Shown one piece after another: positions 24,714 through 33,210 of a DNA stretch of 64,000 nucleotides (positions are counted from its first letter, which is position 1; each line of letters opens with the position of its first letter). The stretch is taken from the NCBI RefSeq assembly GCF_900890705.1, contig NZ_CAAHFH010000001.1:2728001-2792000 (forward strand), given 5' to 3'. Both the position numbers and the translations under genes were made by a program. Source of the DNA: Pontiella sulfatireligans (GTDB taxonomy: Bacteria; Verrucomicrobiota; Kiritimatiellia; Kiritimatiellales; Pontiellaceae). The notes beneath the pieces were generated by a model. That model worked only from the letters and a program-made list of their open reading frames with translations, made no database searches and was not told the DNA's origin.

Positions 24714-26102
24714 ATGGACTTTGACGTAATTGTGATTGGAGCCGGCCCCGGGGGATACCCCGCGGCCATTAAAGCAGCCCAACTGGGCGGAAAAACCGCA
24801 ATCATCGAGCGCGAATGGCTCGGGGGCACCTGCCTGAACTGCGGATGCATCCCCACCAAAACCCTGATTGCCGGCGCTGAGGTTTATCAAAAAATCCTGC
24901 ATGCCGACACCTTCGGCATCAACGTCGGCACGCCCGAGATTGACTATCCGGCCATGAAGACCCGAAAAGACGGCGTGGTCGATACGCTCAAGAGCGGCAT
25001 CGGCTCCCTGCTGAAGGCCCACGGCGTAACCGTATTCGAGGGCGAAGGCTCCTTCCGCGACGCCAACACCATTGCCGTAAAGGCCAGCGACGGCGCGACT
25101 CAAGAAATCACCGGCAAAAACATCATCATTGCAACCGGCTCCACCTCCACCGTCCCGGGCTTCATTCCCAAACACGAGCGCATTGTGGAAAGCCGCGCCT
25201 TCCTCGATCTGGAAAAGCTGCCCGAAAGCCTCCTCGTCCTCGGCGGCGGCTACATCGGATGCGAGCTCGCCTGCATGGCCGCCGGACTCGGAGTCAAGGT
25301 TACCGTGGTGGAACTGCTCGCCGACGTGCTGATGCTGCTCGACAAGGACGTGCGCCAGGTCGTTAAGAAAAACATGAAGGACGCCCTCGGCATGACGCTC
25401 ATGACCGGCGACGCGATGGAAAACATTGCCGCCACCGACACTGGCGTAACCGCCACCGCCGGCGGCAAGACCATCGAAGCCGACATGCTGCTCGTGGCCA
25501 TTGGCCGCAGCCCCGTCACCGACGGGCTGAATATTGAAGCCGCCGGCGTGGCCGTCAACGAACGCGGCTATGTGGAAGTGGATGAATTAAACCGCACCAA
25601 CGTGTCCGGCATCTACTGCATCGGCGACGTTTCCGGTCGCCTGCAGCTTGCCCACGCCGCCACTTCTCAAGCGATGTATGCTGTGGAGCACGCCCTCAAA
25701 GGCGAAGAAAAGATCGAAGAGGTCGTCATTCCCGGCGTCATCTTCACCTCCCCCGAAGTGGCGCTCGTGGGCATCACTGAAACCGACGCCAAAACGCAGA
25801 GCTTGGAAATTTCCACCGGCAAGTTTTATTTCCGGGGCCTCGGAAAAGCGCTGGCCTCAAACGAAACGGAAGGCTTCGTGAAGATTATCGCCGACAAGAA
25901 CACCGACCGCATCCTCGGCGCGCAATGCGCCGGCCCGCATGCCACGGATCTCATCAGCGAAATGGTTGTTGCTGTGCGCGAAGAGCTGACGGTGGAGGAG
26001 CTCGGCAACACGGTACACGCCCACCCGACCTTCGCGGAAGTCTGGATGGAAGCCGCGCATGCGCTGCACAAGGCCTGCATCCACGCGCCTCCCGCACGGT
26101 AG
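24714..26102 (+). CDS. lpd: Dihydrolipoyl dehydrogenase
   Basis: This 462-residue FAD enzyme re-oxidises dihydrolipoamide in 2-oxoacid dehydrogenase or glycine-cleavage complexes using NAD+. Features: FAD-binding VIGAGPGGYPAAIKA, redox disulfide C40...C45 in GGTCLNCGCIPTK (an extra Cys at 43 where most have Val), NAD-binding LVLGGGYIGCELA, second FAD motif IYCIGDVSGRLQLAH and the C-terminal base HPTFAEVWMEAAH. AAGGAGAG lies 7 bases before ATG. No E1/E2 or glycine-cleavage genes are adjacent, so the partner complex is elsewhere. A terminator follows. Confidence 0.93.
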   Translation: MDFDVIVIGAGPGGYPAAIKAAQLGGKTAIIEREWLGGTCLNCGCIPTKTLIAGAEVYQKILHADTFGINVGTPEIDYPAMKTRKDGVVDTLKSGIGSLLKAHGVTVFEGEGSFRDANTIAVKASDGATQEITGKNIIIATGSTSTVPGFIPKHERIVESRAFLDLEKLPESLLVLGGGYIGCELACMAAGLGVKVTVVELLADVLMLLDKDVRQVVKKNMKDALGMTLMTGDAMENIAATDTGVTATAGGKTIEADMLLVAIGRSPVTDGLNIEAAGVAVNERGYVEVDELNRTNVSGIYCIGDVSGRLQLAHAATSQAMYAVEHALKGEEKIEEVVIPGVIFTSPEVALVGITETDAKTQSLEISTGKFYFRGLGKALASNETEGFVKIIADKNTDRILGAQCAGPHATDLISEMVVAVREELTVEELGNTVHAHPTFAEVWMEAAHALHKACIHAPPAR

Positions 26103-26125
26103 CCCCTGTCATAAATTCATGATTT

Positions 26126-26156
26126 AAAACGTCCTCTGAACAAGGGCGTTTTTTTT
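26126..26156 (+). terminator. Rho-independent terminator of lpd
   Basis: AAAACGTCC (26126-26134) pairs with GGGCGTTTT (26144-26152, one G-U pair), followed by TTTT. Confidence 0.85.
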
Positions 26157-26230
26157 GGTCTGGCATGATTGACCCGCCGCAACCAAACCTATAGCTTTTT
26201 CGCCAATTACGAATAAATGAACCAATAAAC

Positions 26231-27301
26231 ATGCAAAAAAAACTGATCCAGCTGATCTTCCCCCTTCTATGCGCCGCCGCGTGCGGCTTTGCGCAGGATA
26301 CCATTGTATTCAAAAACGGCGACGTACTGACGGGGAAAATCCTCAAGCAGGGCGATACGCTCATTCATTTTAAATCGCCGGCCTTTGGCTCTGTAGGCCT
26401 GAATATGCGGGACATTGCCGAAGTCCGCACAGGGAACGAGGCGATCGCCGTTGACCCCGCTCCGCCCGCCGAAGTCGCTGTAAATCCTGAGACAGCCATA
26501 GTTCCAGCCGCTGTCGATAAGCCCGAGGCCCCGGTTGAACAGCCGCAGGTTGCGAAAAACATGCCCAAAGCCGAAGGGTTCGCCACAAAAAACCCGAAGC
26601 CAAAACCACAAAAGAGCAAATGGTCGGGACAGGCCGGAATGCAGGTCGCCGTGCGCGAATCCAACACCTTGCGACGACAGGGTGGCAATCTGGTTGAAAA
26701 GGAAGAAACATTCAACTCATACCGAGTCTACGGCAATATTGGATGGAAGGGCGAAAAAAACAACCTGCGCTGGGACTGGGCCTACCGCTACAGCAAATCC
26801 GACGTGCGAAAAATCGACGACTTCTACAACGTTAAGCAGAATTTTAAGCACCACTTTACGCCGAAATATTTCCTCAGCTCGAATTCCCTTTTCCAACGCG
26901 ACTACCGCCGAGGCATCGACGGCGAATTCCTGCAGACCGCTGAAATCGGCGTTAAATGGATCAATAACCCGCCCAACTTTACCTTTACCACATCAGCTGG
27001 CGGCGGCTACCACGCCTACGAGCGGGACGAAGACCAGTATTCCAACGCCGAAGGGAAATTTGTGCTAGACGAGTCCATCCGCTGGCAGCTGATCAAATCG
27101 CTGACCCTCTTCCAGAAATACACCCACCTAGGCAACCTGGAAAACTATCACTTCGTCTTTACCAGCGGCCTGGAAAACAAGCTGATCAACGACTTGTTCC
27201 TGCGCCTTGAATACCGCCTCGACCGCGACACCGAGGTCAACTACGACGACAAGAGCTACTACGACAAGGCATTGCTCACCAGCCTGCTCTACAAATTCTA
27301 G
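26231..27301 (+). CDS. DUF481-type outer-membrane beta-barrel protein
   Basis: The 356-residue product has a signal peptide (MQKKLIQLIFPLLCAAACGFAQ). A small N-terminal domain follows (DTIVFKNGDVLTGKILKQGDTLIHFKSPAFGSV), like those preceding DUF481 domains. Next come a Pro/Ala/Val-rich linker and a ~220-residue barrel of alternating aromatic strands (NLRWDWAYRYSKSD, FFLRLEYRLDRD-type) ending in YKF, a typical outer-membrane C-terminus. DUF481 proteins (YdiY) are salt-induced outer-membrane proteins of unknown role. It is a single gene between a terminator and a palindrome. Linker length and composition are unusual but not disruptive. Confidence 0.8.
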   Translation: MQKKLIQLIFPLLCAAACGFAQDTIVFKNGDVLTGKILKQGDTLIHFKSPAFGSVGLNMRDIAEVRTGNEAIAVDPAPPAEVAVNPETAIVPAAVDKPEAPVEQPQVAKNMPKAEGFATKNPKPKPQKSKWSGQAGMQVAVRESNTLRRQGGNLVEKEETFNSYRVYGNIGWKGEKNNLRWDWAYRYSKSDVRKIDDFYNVKQNFKHHFTPKYFLSSNSLFQRDYRRGIDGEFLQTAEIGVKWINNPPNFTFTTSAGGGYHAYERDEDQYSNAEGKFVLDESIRWQLIKSLTLFQKYTHLGNLENYHFVFTSGLENKLINDLFLRLEYRLDRDTEVNYDDKSYYDKALLTSLLYKF

Positions 27302-27603
27302 AGCGAGTCACGAATAATACCGTCTTCCTATCGGTTTTATGATGTTCGTAGATGCGACGAGGACGTCGCACCTACGAAGGTTTAGGCTGAAACCATTCTG
27401 AAGGCAGTATAAAAACTGGCACCATTTGCAGGGAAGACAGACGCCCCGACTATCCACTTCACCCAGCATGATGAAACAATCGGCGACGTGTCGCATGCAA
27501 TCCCATCACCGAAGCCGTCTTCGTCGGCAGCCACGGACATGGAATCCCACAGTTTTCCTGTTCGTTGCCGAGCATGACAGCGCATAGTGATTCCTGTTGA
27601 ACA
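27302..27603. other. Intergenic region with a strong hairpin, no convincing gene
   Basis: A 15-bp inverted repeat with one mismatch and an AGGA loop (27345-27378, TTCGTAGATGCGACG ... CGTCGCACCTACGAA) can end the DUF481 transcript and matches the GTAG-CTAC palindrome family seen elsewhere in the window. The remaining ~220 bases hold short minus-strand frames without a recognisable product or start. They could be a decayed gene tail but I cannot support one. Confidence 0.6.
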
Positions 27604-28230
27604 TTAACGAAAAGAACGCCGACTAATGTGCTGTTCCTGCTGACGGCGTTTGGCGCGTCGATAGAAGAGAATACCTCCGGAACCAATCGTTATTAGCAGC
27701 ACGCTGGAGGGTTCGGGAATTTGTGTGTCTGTGCCTACTATTATTCCCCCGCTTGTTGCTGTCGCACTATCAGATATGGCAAGTCCCGTTCCTGTATACG
27801 TTAAACTTACCCAGCCGTAATCATCGCTACTATCCGGCTCATCTGGCTTAGGTGAACCAAACATATCAGCCCAACATGAAAAATATTTTGTTTCATTCAT
27901 TGAAAAAGTTACTGTGTTAAAACCTGTGTCGAGTGCGTTCTCCCAGTCTTCGGCTGAGGAAGGTGTGAACTCAACGCCAGGGCTTGATAAAAAAATATGA
28001 TAATTAAATGCAATCAAGCCTGCACTAAACTCATAATTACCTGCACCTAAATCGCCAATCTGAACGCCTAAACCTGTCTGCCGATTGGGTGTTGGAGCAA
28101 CGAGTAGAACCGACGACGGACTGGATGGAATAAAAGCCGCATTGTTAGTGATTACATCGGCTTTTGCGTAAGCGACGCAGATCACAAACAAACTAACCGT
28201 TGTCACATGCATGTATATTTTCGTTGTCAT
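27604..28230 (-). CDS. PEP-CTERM sorting-domain protein
   Basis: The 208-residue secreted protein has an N-terminal signal (TVSLFVICVAYAKA) and a C-terminal PEP-CTERM tripartite signal: IPEPSS, hydrophobic VLLITIGSGGILFY, then basic RRAKRR, followed by a 12-residue tail longer than usual. Exosortase would cut at the PEP motif and anchor the product in the envelope or release it into the exopolysaccharide. No exosortase is in the window. The middle is an unremarkable beta-rich region without a known domain. It is transcribed after the 1306-residue protein (28-base gap, AAGGA ribosome binding site), so the two probably act together. Confidence 0.85.
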   Translation of the reverse strand: MTTKIYMHVTTVSLFVICVAYAKADVITNNAAFIPSSPSSVLLVAPTPNRQTGLGVQIGDLGAGNYEFSAGLIAFNYHIFLSSPGVEFTPSSAEDWENALDTGFNTVTFSMNETKYFSCWADMFGSPKPDEPDSSDDYGWVSLTYTGTGLAISDSATATSGGIIVGTDTQIPEPSSVLLITIGSGGILFYRRAKRRQQEQHISRRSFR

Positions 28231-28258
28231 GACTATCCTTCTTTCGTTGGAGACAAGC

Positions 28259-31200
28259 CTACCTCAAACTCTCAGGTATTTCCTGATATCCAAGATCTGA
28301 CAAATCAATTGTTGATAGAGTATAACCCGTAAGGCTCATGACATCATTGATCTCACCCTTGAAGTTCACAATGGAGGTTCCAGAGCCCCCGTGAGGATAT
28401 ACCCACAGTGTTGTTAGAATGGGTTCGTGGTTTAAGATTATGAATCCGGGATTACCTGAATCGAATTTCCGCATTCCAGGCCCACCCAAACCATCTATAC
28501 TCGAATCATAGTAATTTGTTCTACTGCCGTAAATGGGAAGAGAGTAGGAGCAATCTCCAGCAATAAAGCTTATGTTTGTTGCAGTGATCGATCTAACGCT
28601 ATATAAATCATGGATCAAAGCCCTTTCCTTCTGATCCAAGCATAATCCCGGCACATGGATATTCACTTGCCCAAGATAATTGGTGTAGTTGTCGGGTAAA
28701 ATCTTTACAAAACTAAACCGATTAGTCGGCACGTCCTGAGATAGTACTGCAACGGTGAGGTCAGCATGGTTAGTGTCTATGTTATGTATTGACTCGATGG
28801 TTGCGATATAAACCCCGTTTGTAGCATCCACAAAACGAAGCGTTTCTCCGGGGGGCACATTAAAGAATCCACCGGGCGGCAGGGCAAATATATGATTTAC
28901 AAACAACGCATGCCTTGGGCTGATTAATGTTCCGGCTCGCTTATAAGAATCAAAACTATTCCACGGACTGCACATGGTTAGATCGATGTCCGCCGCCCAG
29001 CAATTGGTGTTGCGGATATATTCCGGGGTCGTGTTGTCATATGTGGAAAGAATTTCGATGGAATTGCTCGGGCTCTTGCCGATCAGCCGGGTATCAACCG
29101 CCCGCATGGCATCGGCGAAGGCATAGTTGTTGGTGTTGTAGGCGTAGAGGTCGGTTCCCAGCTTGTATTCCCACAGGTTGTCGATCCAGTCGCCGTCCGG
29201 GTCTGCAAAAGCATCGGCCGCATTCGTGTAGGAAAGACCATTCAAATATTCCCACCAGTCGGGGATCCGGTCGTAATCCCCGTCATAGATGGACATCGGC
29301 AGCTCCAGGTCGTAGTCCATCGTGTGGTTGGTGACGGAGACGACCAGCTGCGTCATCGGCTCGAAAAAGTCCAGCGCCCCGTTGGTGGCAATGTCCTGGT
29401 ACAGCTCCAGCCAGAGGCTCCATACTTCGTTCGAGGTGCGCTGGTCGACCACCACGGGATCAATCAGAAAAGTACCGTTGGTCACGACGACTTGCTGCAA
29501 GACCGTCTTCTCAACCTTCCCCTGTACAATGTCCCACGGTGTCGGAGGTATGGAGAAGTCCATCAAGACGGCAGCGGCATAGACGGTTCCGGTCAACGAT
29601 GAGAGGTTCGTGACCGTTCCCTGCAAGCTGACACAGTAGTGCAGCGGGTGGTTGGGATCGGTTCCACAGCTAACTTCGTCGGCATCCGGGACGTTGTCGC
29701 CATCGTTATCGAAAAGCGTGAACGATATGCCGCTGTCGTGATTGGTTATGTCCAGAGTGGATGTGTAAAATGGCTCACCCCAATCGAATGCATTGTCCCC
29801 ATCGACATCCACCAGCACCTGTATCACGGGAGGAAGCGGCGAATTAATGATCTGATGGGGATAGCGGAACTGTCCGTCACTCACCACGGTAGAATTTGAT
29901 GCGCTCCAGCCTGCCATGCCGAGCGTATAGCTTGCCCGAATCATCGCGGACATTCCGGTCTGGTTGTCCACTTCTCCCAGTATGGTGACGCAATAGTTTT
30001 CGATATTGGTCGGCGAGGTTCCGCATAAAACCTCATCCCCATCACCAACGCCGTCTTCATCGGAATCGTAGTCGAATATCGAAGTGAGGTACTCAAATGC
30101 TTCTTCATAGTCGGTCAGCCCGTCGGCATCATAGTCGTTTGTTGACACTGGGCTGTATTCATCGGCGCCCATGTCGGGAGCGGCATCCCGTGGCTGGCCG
30201 TGGAAATCATACCAGCTCAACGTGCTTGTCGTGCATGCGTTGATGCAGGGCGAGTTCGAGAGTATCAAACCATCCCGCAGCGCAACCCCGTTTGTTTGAA
30301 TCACTCCATCCGCACTGTCCACATCCAGAAGGTAAGCCGTGTTCGGGACTATGGCCGACAGGATTTCCGTGCTGTAGCGCCCTGTGGAATCCGATGCATG
30401 GGCAACGGCATAGTTGCTGTTGGTTGCGAACGATTGATCCCAGAAACAGTTTTCGATCCGCACATCGATGGAAGCAGGCGCATTGCCCAGATTTATAGAA
30501 CTGGTGCCGAACAGGATGCCGTGCGAAATATTGGTGGATGAATTGAAATTGAGAAACGAGCAATTCGCAACGTGCACCTTCGGGGAATCAACAAGGTAGA
30601 TGCCCGACTGCACGTGATCCCCGTTCGCTCCCCGGATGATGCAGTTGTTGAACCTAACCGTTTTATCCGATGATCCCAGTCCGTAGAAGCCAACGTTCCA
30701 ATCGCTGTCTCCCAAATCCACCCTGACGCCATCGAAATATGGAGCGGCACCATAAAACGGACCACTGCCATGTCCGAGATAGAACCCCATCTGCATGGAA
30801 CGCCAGCCTTGCGTCTGCTTAATGTTCAGACCACGGATAATAGTCCGATTATCTTGCCGCTCGCTGAGAAAGAAGGCGGCGAACCCGGAAGACCGGACTT
30901 CAACAGTGCGGTTCGTTCCCCAGTTGTCCGACATCAACATGATCGGATGGTTCGGGAAGTTCAGGCCAACATTAGCCCCTCCTATATATAAACCCGGCGC
31001 CATCTCGATGATGGAATAATTGGTTGAGGCATTGAAGGCTCCGAGAATGGTTGCATAGGTGTTGGAGTTCCCCGCATGGGCGGGATCGACCCTCAGTTTG
31101 GTGATGGATGAACTGTCGCTGCTGTTGGGGTTTAAACCATAATAGCATTCGTAGACATTGGGCAGCATGTCGTGGTCGGGATCGAGAATCATGTCCAGGT

Positions 31201-32179
31201 CGTCGTTGGGATCGAGCGCATATTGCAGTTCCCACGCATCGTCCATAAAGTCGCCGTCGGAGTCCGAACTGAAGCGGTCGGTCTTGTAGAGCAGAACCTC
31301 TCTGGCATCAACCAGTCCATCGCCGTCAGTGTCCAAATCTGCATTACCAACCCTGTACGCACGGAACTGGAGGTTCGTTTGCGTATCCGCCCAAACCACT
31401 GTCGTGCTGCCTGTGGTGGCCAAGGCCGATGAAACGATAGTCCATTCACCCTCAGTCAGATTTGTTGTCGCATACACTTCCACCCGGTTAGTGAATGTTT
31501 CGGGGTATCCGATTTCAATTTCAACAACCGAGTTGGTATTGGTGGTGCTGTTTATCGCCACCACGAGATTGGTTGGCGATTCAGGCAAGGCCATTAGCAT
31601 AGCCATCGGAGCTATCGCCATGGATTCTAAAGCTTGTGCCTCCTGCGTCTCTGCATAATCCGCGTAGAATAATTCCGGCAAAAGCGCAAAGTCGGCCGCA
31701 ATATGGGCAGGATCGAAAATCCACCTGTTGAACTCGTCCAGCTCTTCGCCTTCCTCCAATTGGAAATGCAAGGTTTGCCAACTGTAGGGGTCATAGTTCT
31801 CGACAGGGAGCCTGTAGACCTCGGTGCCGTACGAGTTTAGGAAAACTCTTTCACGAGGGTAAACGGATGGGTCTTCATAAACCGACACCCTATAGATCGG
31901 ATACCCATTCGCATCCATTTCAGCATACATCTGCGAGGTGAATGTCTTTGGGAATTTCGTCCAGTCCACCGGGAGGGCGGTTTTGACAGAATGGACGTAC
32001 ACATCTTCAGATGGCGGGCTGATAGGAAGCCATTGATATTGCTGCTCCACGAACAGCGCTTCCAGCTCATAGATGCTGTCAACAACATCGATGCTGGTTC
32101 CCTCAACGGGCAAAGTTGCACCGGCCACCAATGGAGCCATCAGAACTACGAACGGAGCGAGTAGAATTACAGCCTTCAT
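28259..32179 (-). CDS. Large secreted protein: Ca-binding repeats, beta-helix, trypsin-like domain
   Basis: The 1306-residue protein starts with a signal peptide (MKAVILLAPFVVLMAPLVAGA). Near residues 280-350 and again around 690-750, 820-860 and 950-1010 it has Asp-rich thrombospondin-type-3-like calcium repeats (DTDGDGLVDAREVLL, DSDGDFMDDAWE, YDGDYDRIPDWWEY). Residues ~350-660 look like a right-handed parallel beta-helix (repeated short N/S-rich strands, LRDGLILSNSPCINA). The last ~270 residues fit a chymotrypsin-fold peptidase: SPRHALFVNHIF (H1090 or H1096), HADLTVAVL (D1140), DSGNPGFII (S1241). ATG 32179 with GAGGTGG upstream is chosen. The frame stays open 63 bases further. It probably processes or binds surface polysaccharide or protein. 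Substrate unknown. Confidence 0.75.
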   Translation of the reverse strand: MKAVILLAPFVVLMAPLVAGATLPVEGTSIDVVDSIYELEALFVEQQYQWLPISPPSEDVYVHSVKTALPVDWTKFPKTFTSQMYAEMDANGYPIYRVSVYEDPSVYPRERVFLNSYGTEVYRLPVENYDPYSWQTLHFQLEEGEELDEFNRWIFDPAHIAADFALLPELFYADYAETQEAQALESMAIAPMAMLMALPESPTNLVVAINSTTNTNSVVEIEIGYPETFTNRVEVYATTNLTEGEWTIVSSALATTGSTTVVWADTQTNLQFRAYRVGNADLDTDGDGLVDAREVLLYKTDRFSSDSDGDFMDDAWELQYALDPNDDLDMILDPDHDMLPNVYECYYGLNPNSSDSSSITKLRVDPAHAGNSNTYATILGAFNASTNYSIIEMAPGLYIGGANVGLNFPNHPIMLMSDNWGTNRTVEVRSSGFAAFFLSERQDNRTIIRGLNIKQTQGWRSMQMGFYLGHGSGPFYGAAPYFDGVRVDLGDSDWNVGFYGLGSSDKTVRFNNCIIRGANGDHVQSGIYLVDSPKVHVANCSFLNFNSSTNISHGILFGTSSINLGNAPASIDVRIENCFWDQSFATNSNYAVAHASDSTGRYSTEILSAIVPNTAYLLDVDSADGVIQTNGVALRDGLILSNSPCINACTTSTLSWYDFHGQPRDAAPDMGADEYSPVSTNDYDADGLTDYEEAFEYLTSIFDYDSDEDGVGDGDEVLCGTSPTNIENYCVTILGEVDNQTGMSAMIRASYTLGMAGWSASNSTVVSDGQFRYPHQIINSPLPPVIQVLVDVDGDNAFDWGEPFYTSTLDITNHDSGISFTLFDNDGDNVPDADEVSCGTDPNHPLHYCVSLQGTVTNLSSLTGTVYAAAVLMDFSIPPTPWDIVQGKVEKTVLQQVVVTNGTFLIDPVVVDQRTSNEVWSLWLELYQDIATNGALDFFEPMTQLVVSVTNHTMDYDLELPMSIYDGDYDRIPDWWEYLNGLSYTNAADAFADPDGDWIDNLWEYKLGTDLYAYNTNNYAFADAMRAVDTRLIGKSPSNSIEILSTYDNTTPEYIRNTNCWAADIDLTMCSPWNSFDSYKRAGTLISPRHALFVNHIFALPPGGFFNVPPGETLRFVDATNGVYIATIESIHNIDTNHADLTVAVLSQDVPTNRFSFVKILPDNYTNYLGQVNIHVPGLCLDQKERALIHDLYSVRSITATNISFIAGDCSYSLPIYGSRTNYYDSSIDGLGGPGMRKFDSGNPGFIILNHEPILTTLWVYPHGGSGTSIVNFKGEINDVMSLTGYTLSTIDLSDLGYQEIPESLR

Positions 32180-32415
32180 GCTTCCACCTCGCAAATTGCT
32201 TACCACGAACCCGCATTTACTCCTTCCTCTGAAAAACAACAACCTATTTTTTCTGATAAATATGATCCTAGTATTTTTTACTAGATGTTCTTATCATGAA
32301 AAATCAAGGGTTCTAGATTGGTATTCCTGCCTATTGCAACGCCTCCCTTTTTTGGCAACGTCACCTTGTCGGGACATGCAGCCGACCGGTTTTTGTTACG
32401 GTCTTTCCGGGCAAA

Positions 32416-32446
32416 TAAAAAAGCGGCCCGCAGGCCGCTTTTTTTA
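32416..32446 (-). terminator. Bidirectional hairpin terminator
   Basis: AAGCGGCC-CGCA-GGCCGCTT (32421-32440) is flanked by A-run and T-run on either side, so it can stop transcription in both directions. It directly follows the stop codon of the 48-residue gene on the minus strand. Confidence 0.85.
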
Positions 32447-32590
32447 TTCCTTCGGATGCTTGGAAGCGCGCTTCCTTTTCCTCCGCCTAATCCCCCAGCC
32501 GGCCAGCAGAAACACGGCCGCCACAACCAGCATGGGCAGCACGTCGCTCGGCGCCGGGGCGCAAAAGGGAATGGTAATCGCGTCTTCCAT
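32444..32590 (-). CDS. 48-residue single-helix membrane protein (C-terminal-anchor-like)
   Basis: Reading the minus strand from ATG 32590 to TAA 32446-32444 gives 48 residues: a short Pro-rich N-terminus (MEDAITIPFCAPAPSD), one hydrophobic helix (VLPMLVVAAVFLLAGWGI) and a basic tail (RRRKRKRASKHPKE). The layout resembles the end of PEP-CTERM-like sorting domains (motif, helix, Arg cluster) but there is no PEP motif and no upstream domain. A terminator begins exactly at the stop, which supports a real transcript. No clear ribosome binding site is seen. It might be a membrane microprotein or the leftover tail of a larger surface protein. Confidence 0.5.
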   Translation of the reverse strand: MEDAITIPFCAPAPSDVLPMLVVAAVFLLAGWGIRRRKRKRASKHPKE

Positions 32591-32614
32591 TTAGGCTATG
32601 CGTTTTAAGCAAAG

Positions 32615-32696
32615 TTGTAGCCGGGGGCGGTGACCCCGGATTTTCGCAAACGAAGCTTTCCAACAGGAAGGCGGGGTCGCCACCCCCACCTACAGC
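32615..32696. repeat. 82-bp palindromic element (GTAG...CTAC type)
   Basis: The arm GTAGCCGGGGGCGGTGACC (from 32617) is repeated inverted as a G/C-rich arm ending CCCCCACCTAC (to 32693), with about four mismatches and a ~30-base loop. It lies just downstream of the FKBP gene. Confidence 0.75.
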
Positions 32697-32702
32697 GCCT
32701 CG

Positions 32703-33125
32703 CTAGTTTACTTCAACCAGCTCCAGCTCGAAATTCAGGTTTTGTCCGGCGAGCGGATGGTTGGCATCGATGGTGATGGTTTCTTCCGCCACCGCTGTAA
32801 TCTGCACAGGCACAGGCTGTCCTTGCGGGCCCTGCATCTGCAGGCCCATGCCCGCTTTCGGCTCGAGGCCTTCGGGGAGCTGGCTCTTTTCAAATTCCAT
32901 AACCATCTCGTCGCGCTTCTCGCCATAGGCTTCGGTGGCGGGAATGTGGATCGATTTCTTCTCGCCCACAGCCATGTCCTTCACGCCGGTTTCAAATCCG
33001 GGAATCACCATGCCGGCGCCCATTTCGAATTCCAGCGGATCACGGCCTGCTGACGAGTCAAACTGGTTGCCGTCGTCCAACGTGCCGGTGTAGTGAATTT
33101 TAACTTTCTGTCCGTTTTCTATCAT
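32703..33125 (-). CDS. FKBP-type peptidyl-prolyl isomerase (SlyD-like)
   Basis: This 140-residue cytoplasmic isomerase/chaperone has the FKBP core split by an IF (insert-in-flap) domain. KVKIHYTGTLDDGNQFDSS and VIPGFETGVKDMAVGEKKSIHI are FKBP strands, TEAYGEKRDEMVMEF begins the insert, and HPLAGQNLNFELELVEV closes the fold. It lacks the His-rich metal-binding tail of E. coli SlyD, so a nickel-delivery role is unlikely. It probably aids folding of cytoplasmic proteins. The start has a weak AAAGG site upstream. It is a monocistronic gene between a palindromic element and the BaiN-like gene. Confidence 0.92.
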   Translation of the reverse strand: MIENGQKVKIHYTGTLDDGNQFDSSAGRDPLEFEMGAGMVIPGFETGVKDMAVGEKKSIHIPATEAYGEKRDEMVMEFEKSQLPEGLEPKAGMGLQMQGPQGQPVPVQITAVAEETITIDANHPLAGQNLNFELELVEVN

Positions 33126-33210
33126 TGTACTGCCTTTCTTTTAATTCAGATCAACAAAGAGCGAACCATACAGACTAGAGACACGATGGCAACCCATAAC
33201 CCGGCTAGTT

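Noticed and set aside
27382..27600. Possible gene tail on the minus strand (GKLWDSMSVAADEDGF...)
   Set aside because: No start with a ribosome binding site and no family recognised. Too weak to call even a pseudogene.
32703..33125. Nickel-handling SlyD assignment for the FKBP protein
   Set aside because: The His-rich C-terminal tail needed for that role is missing, so only a general SlyD-like isomerase is claimed.
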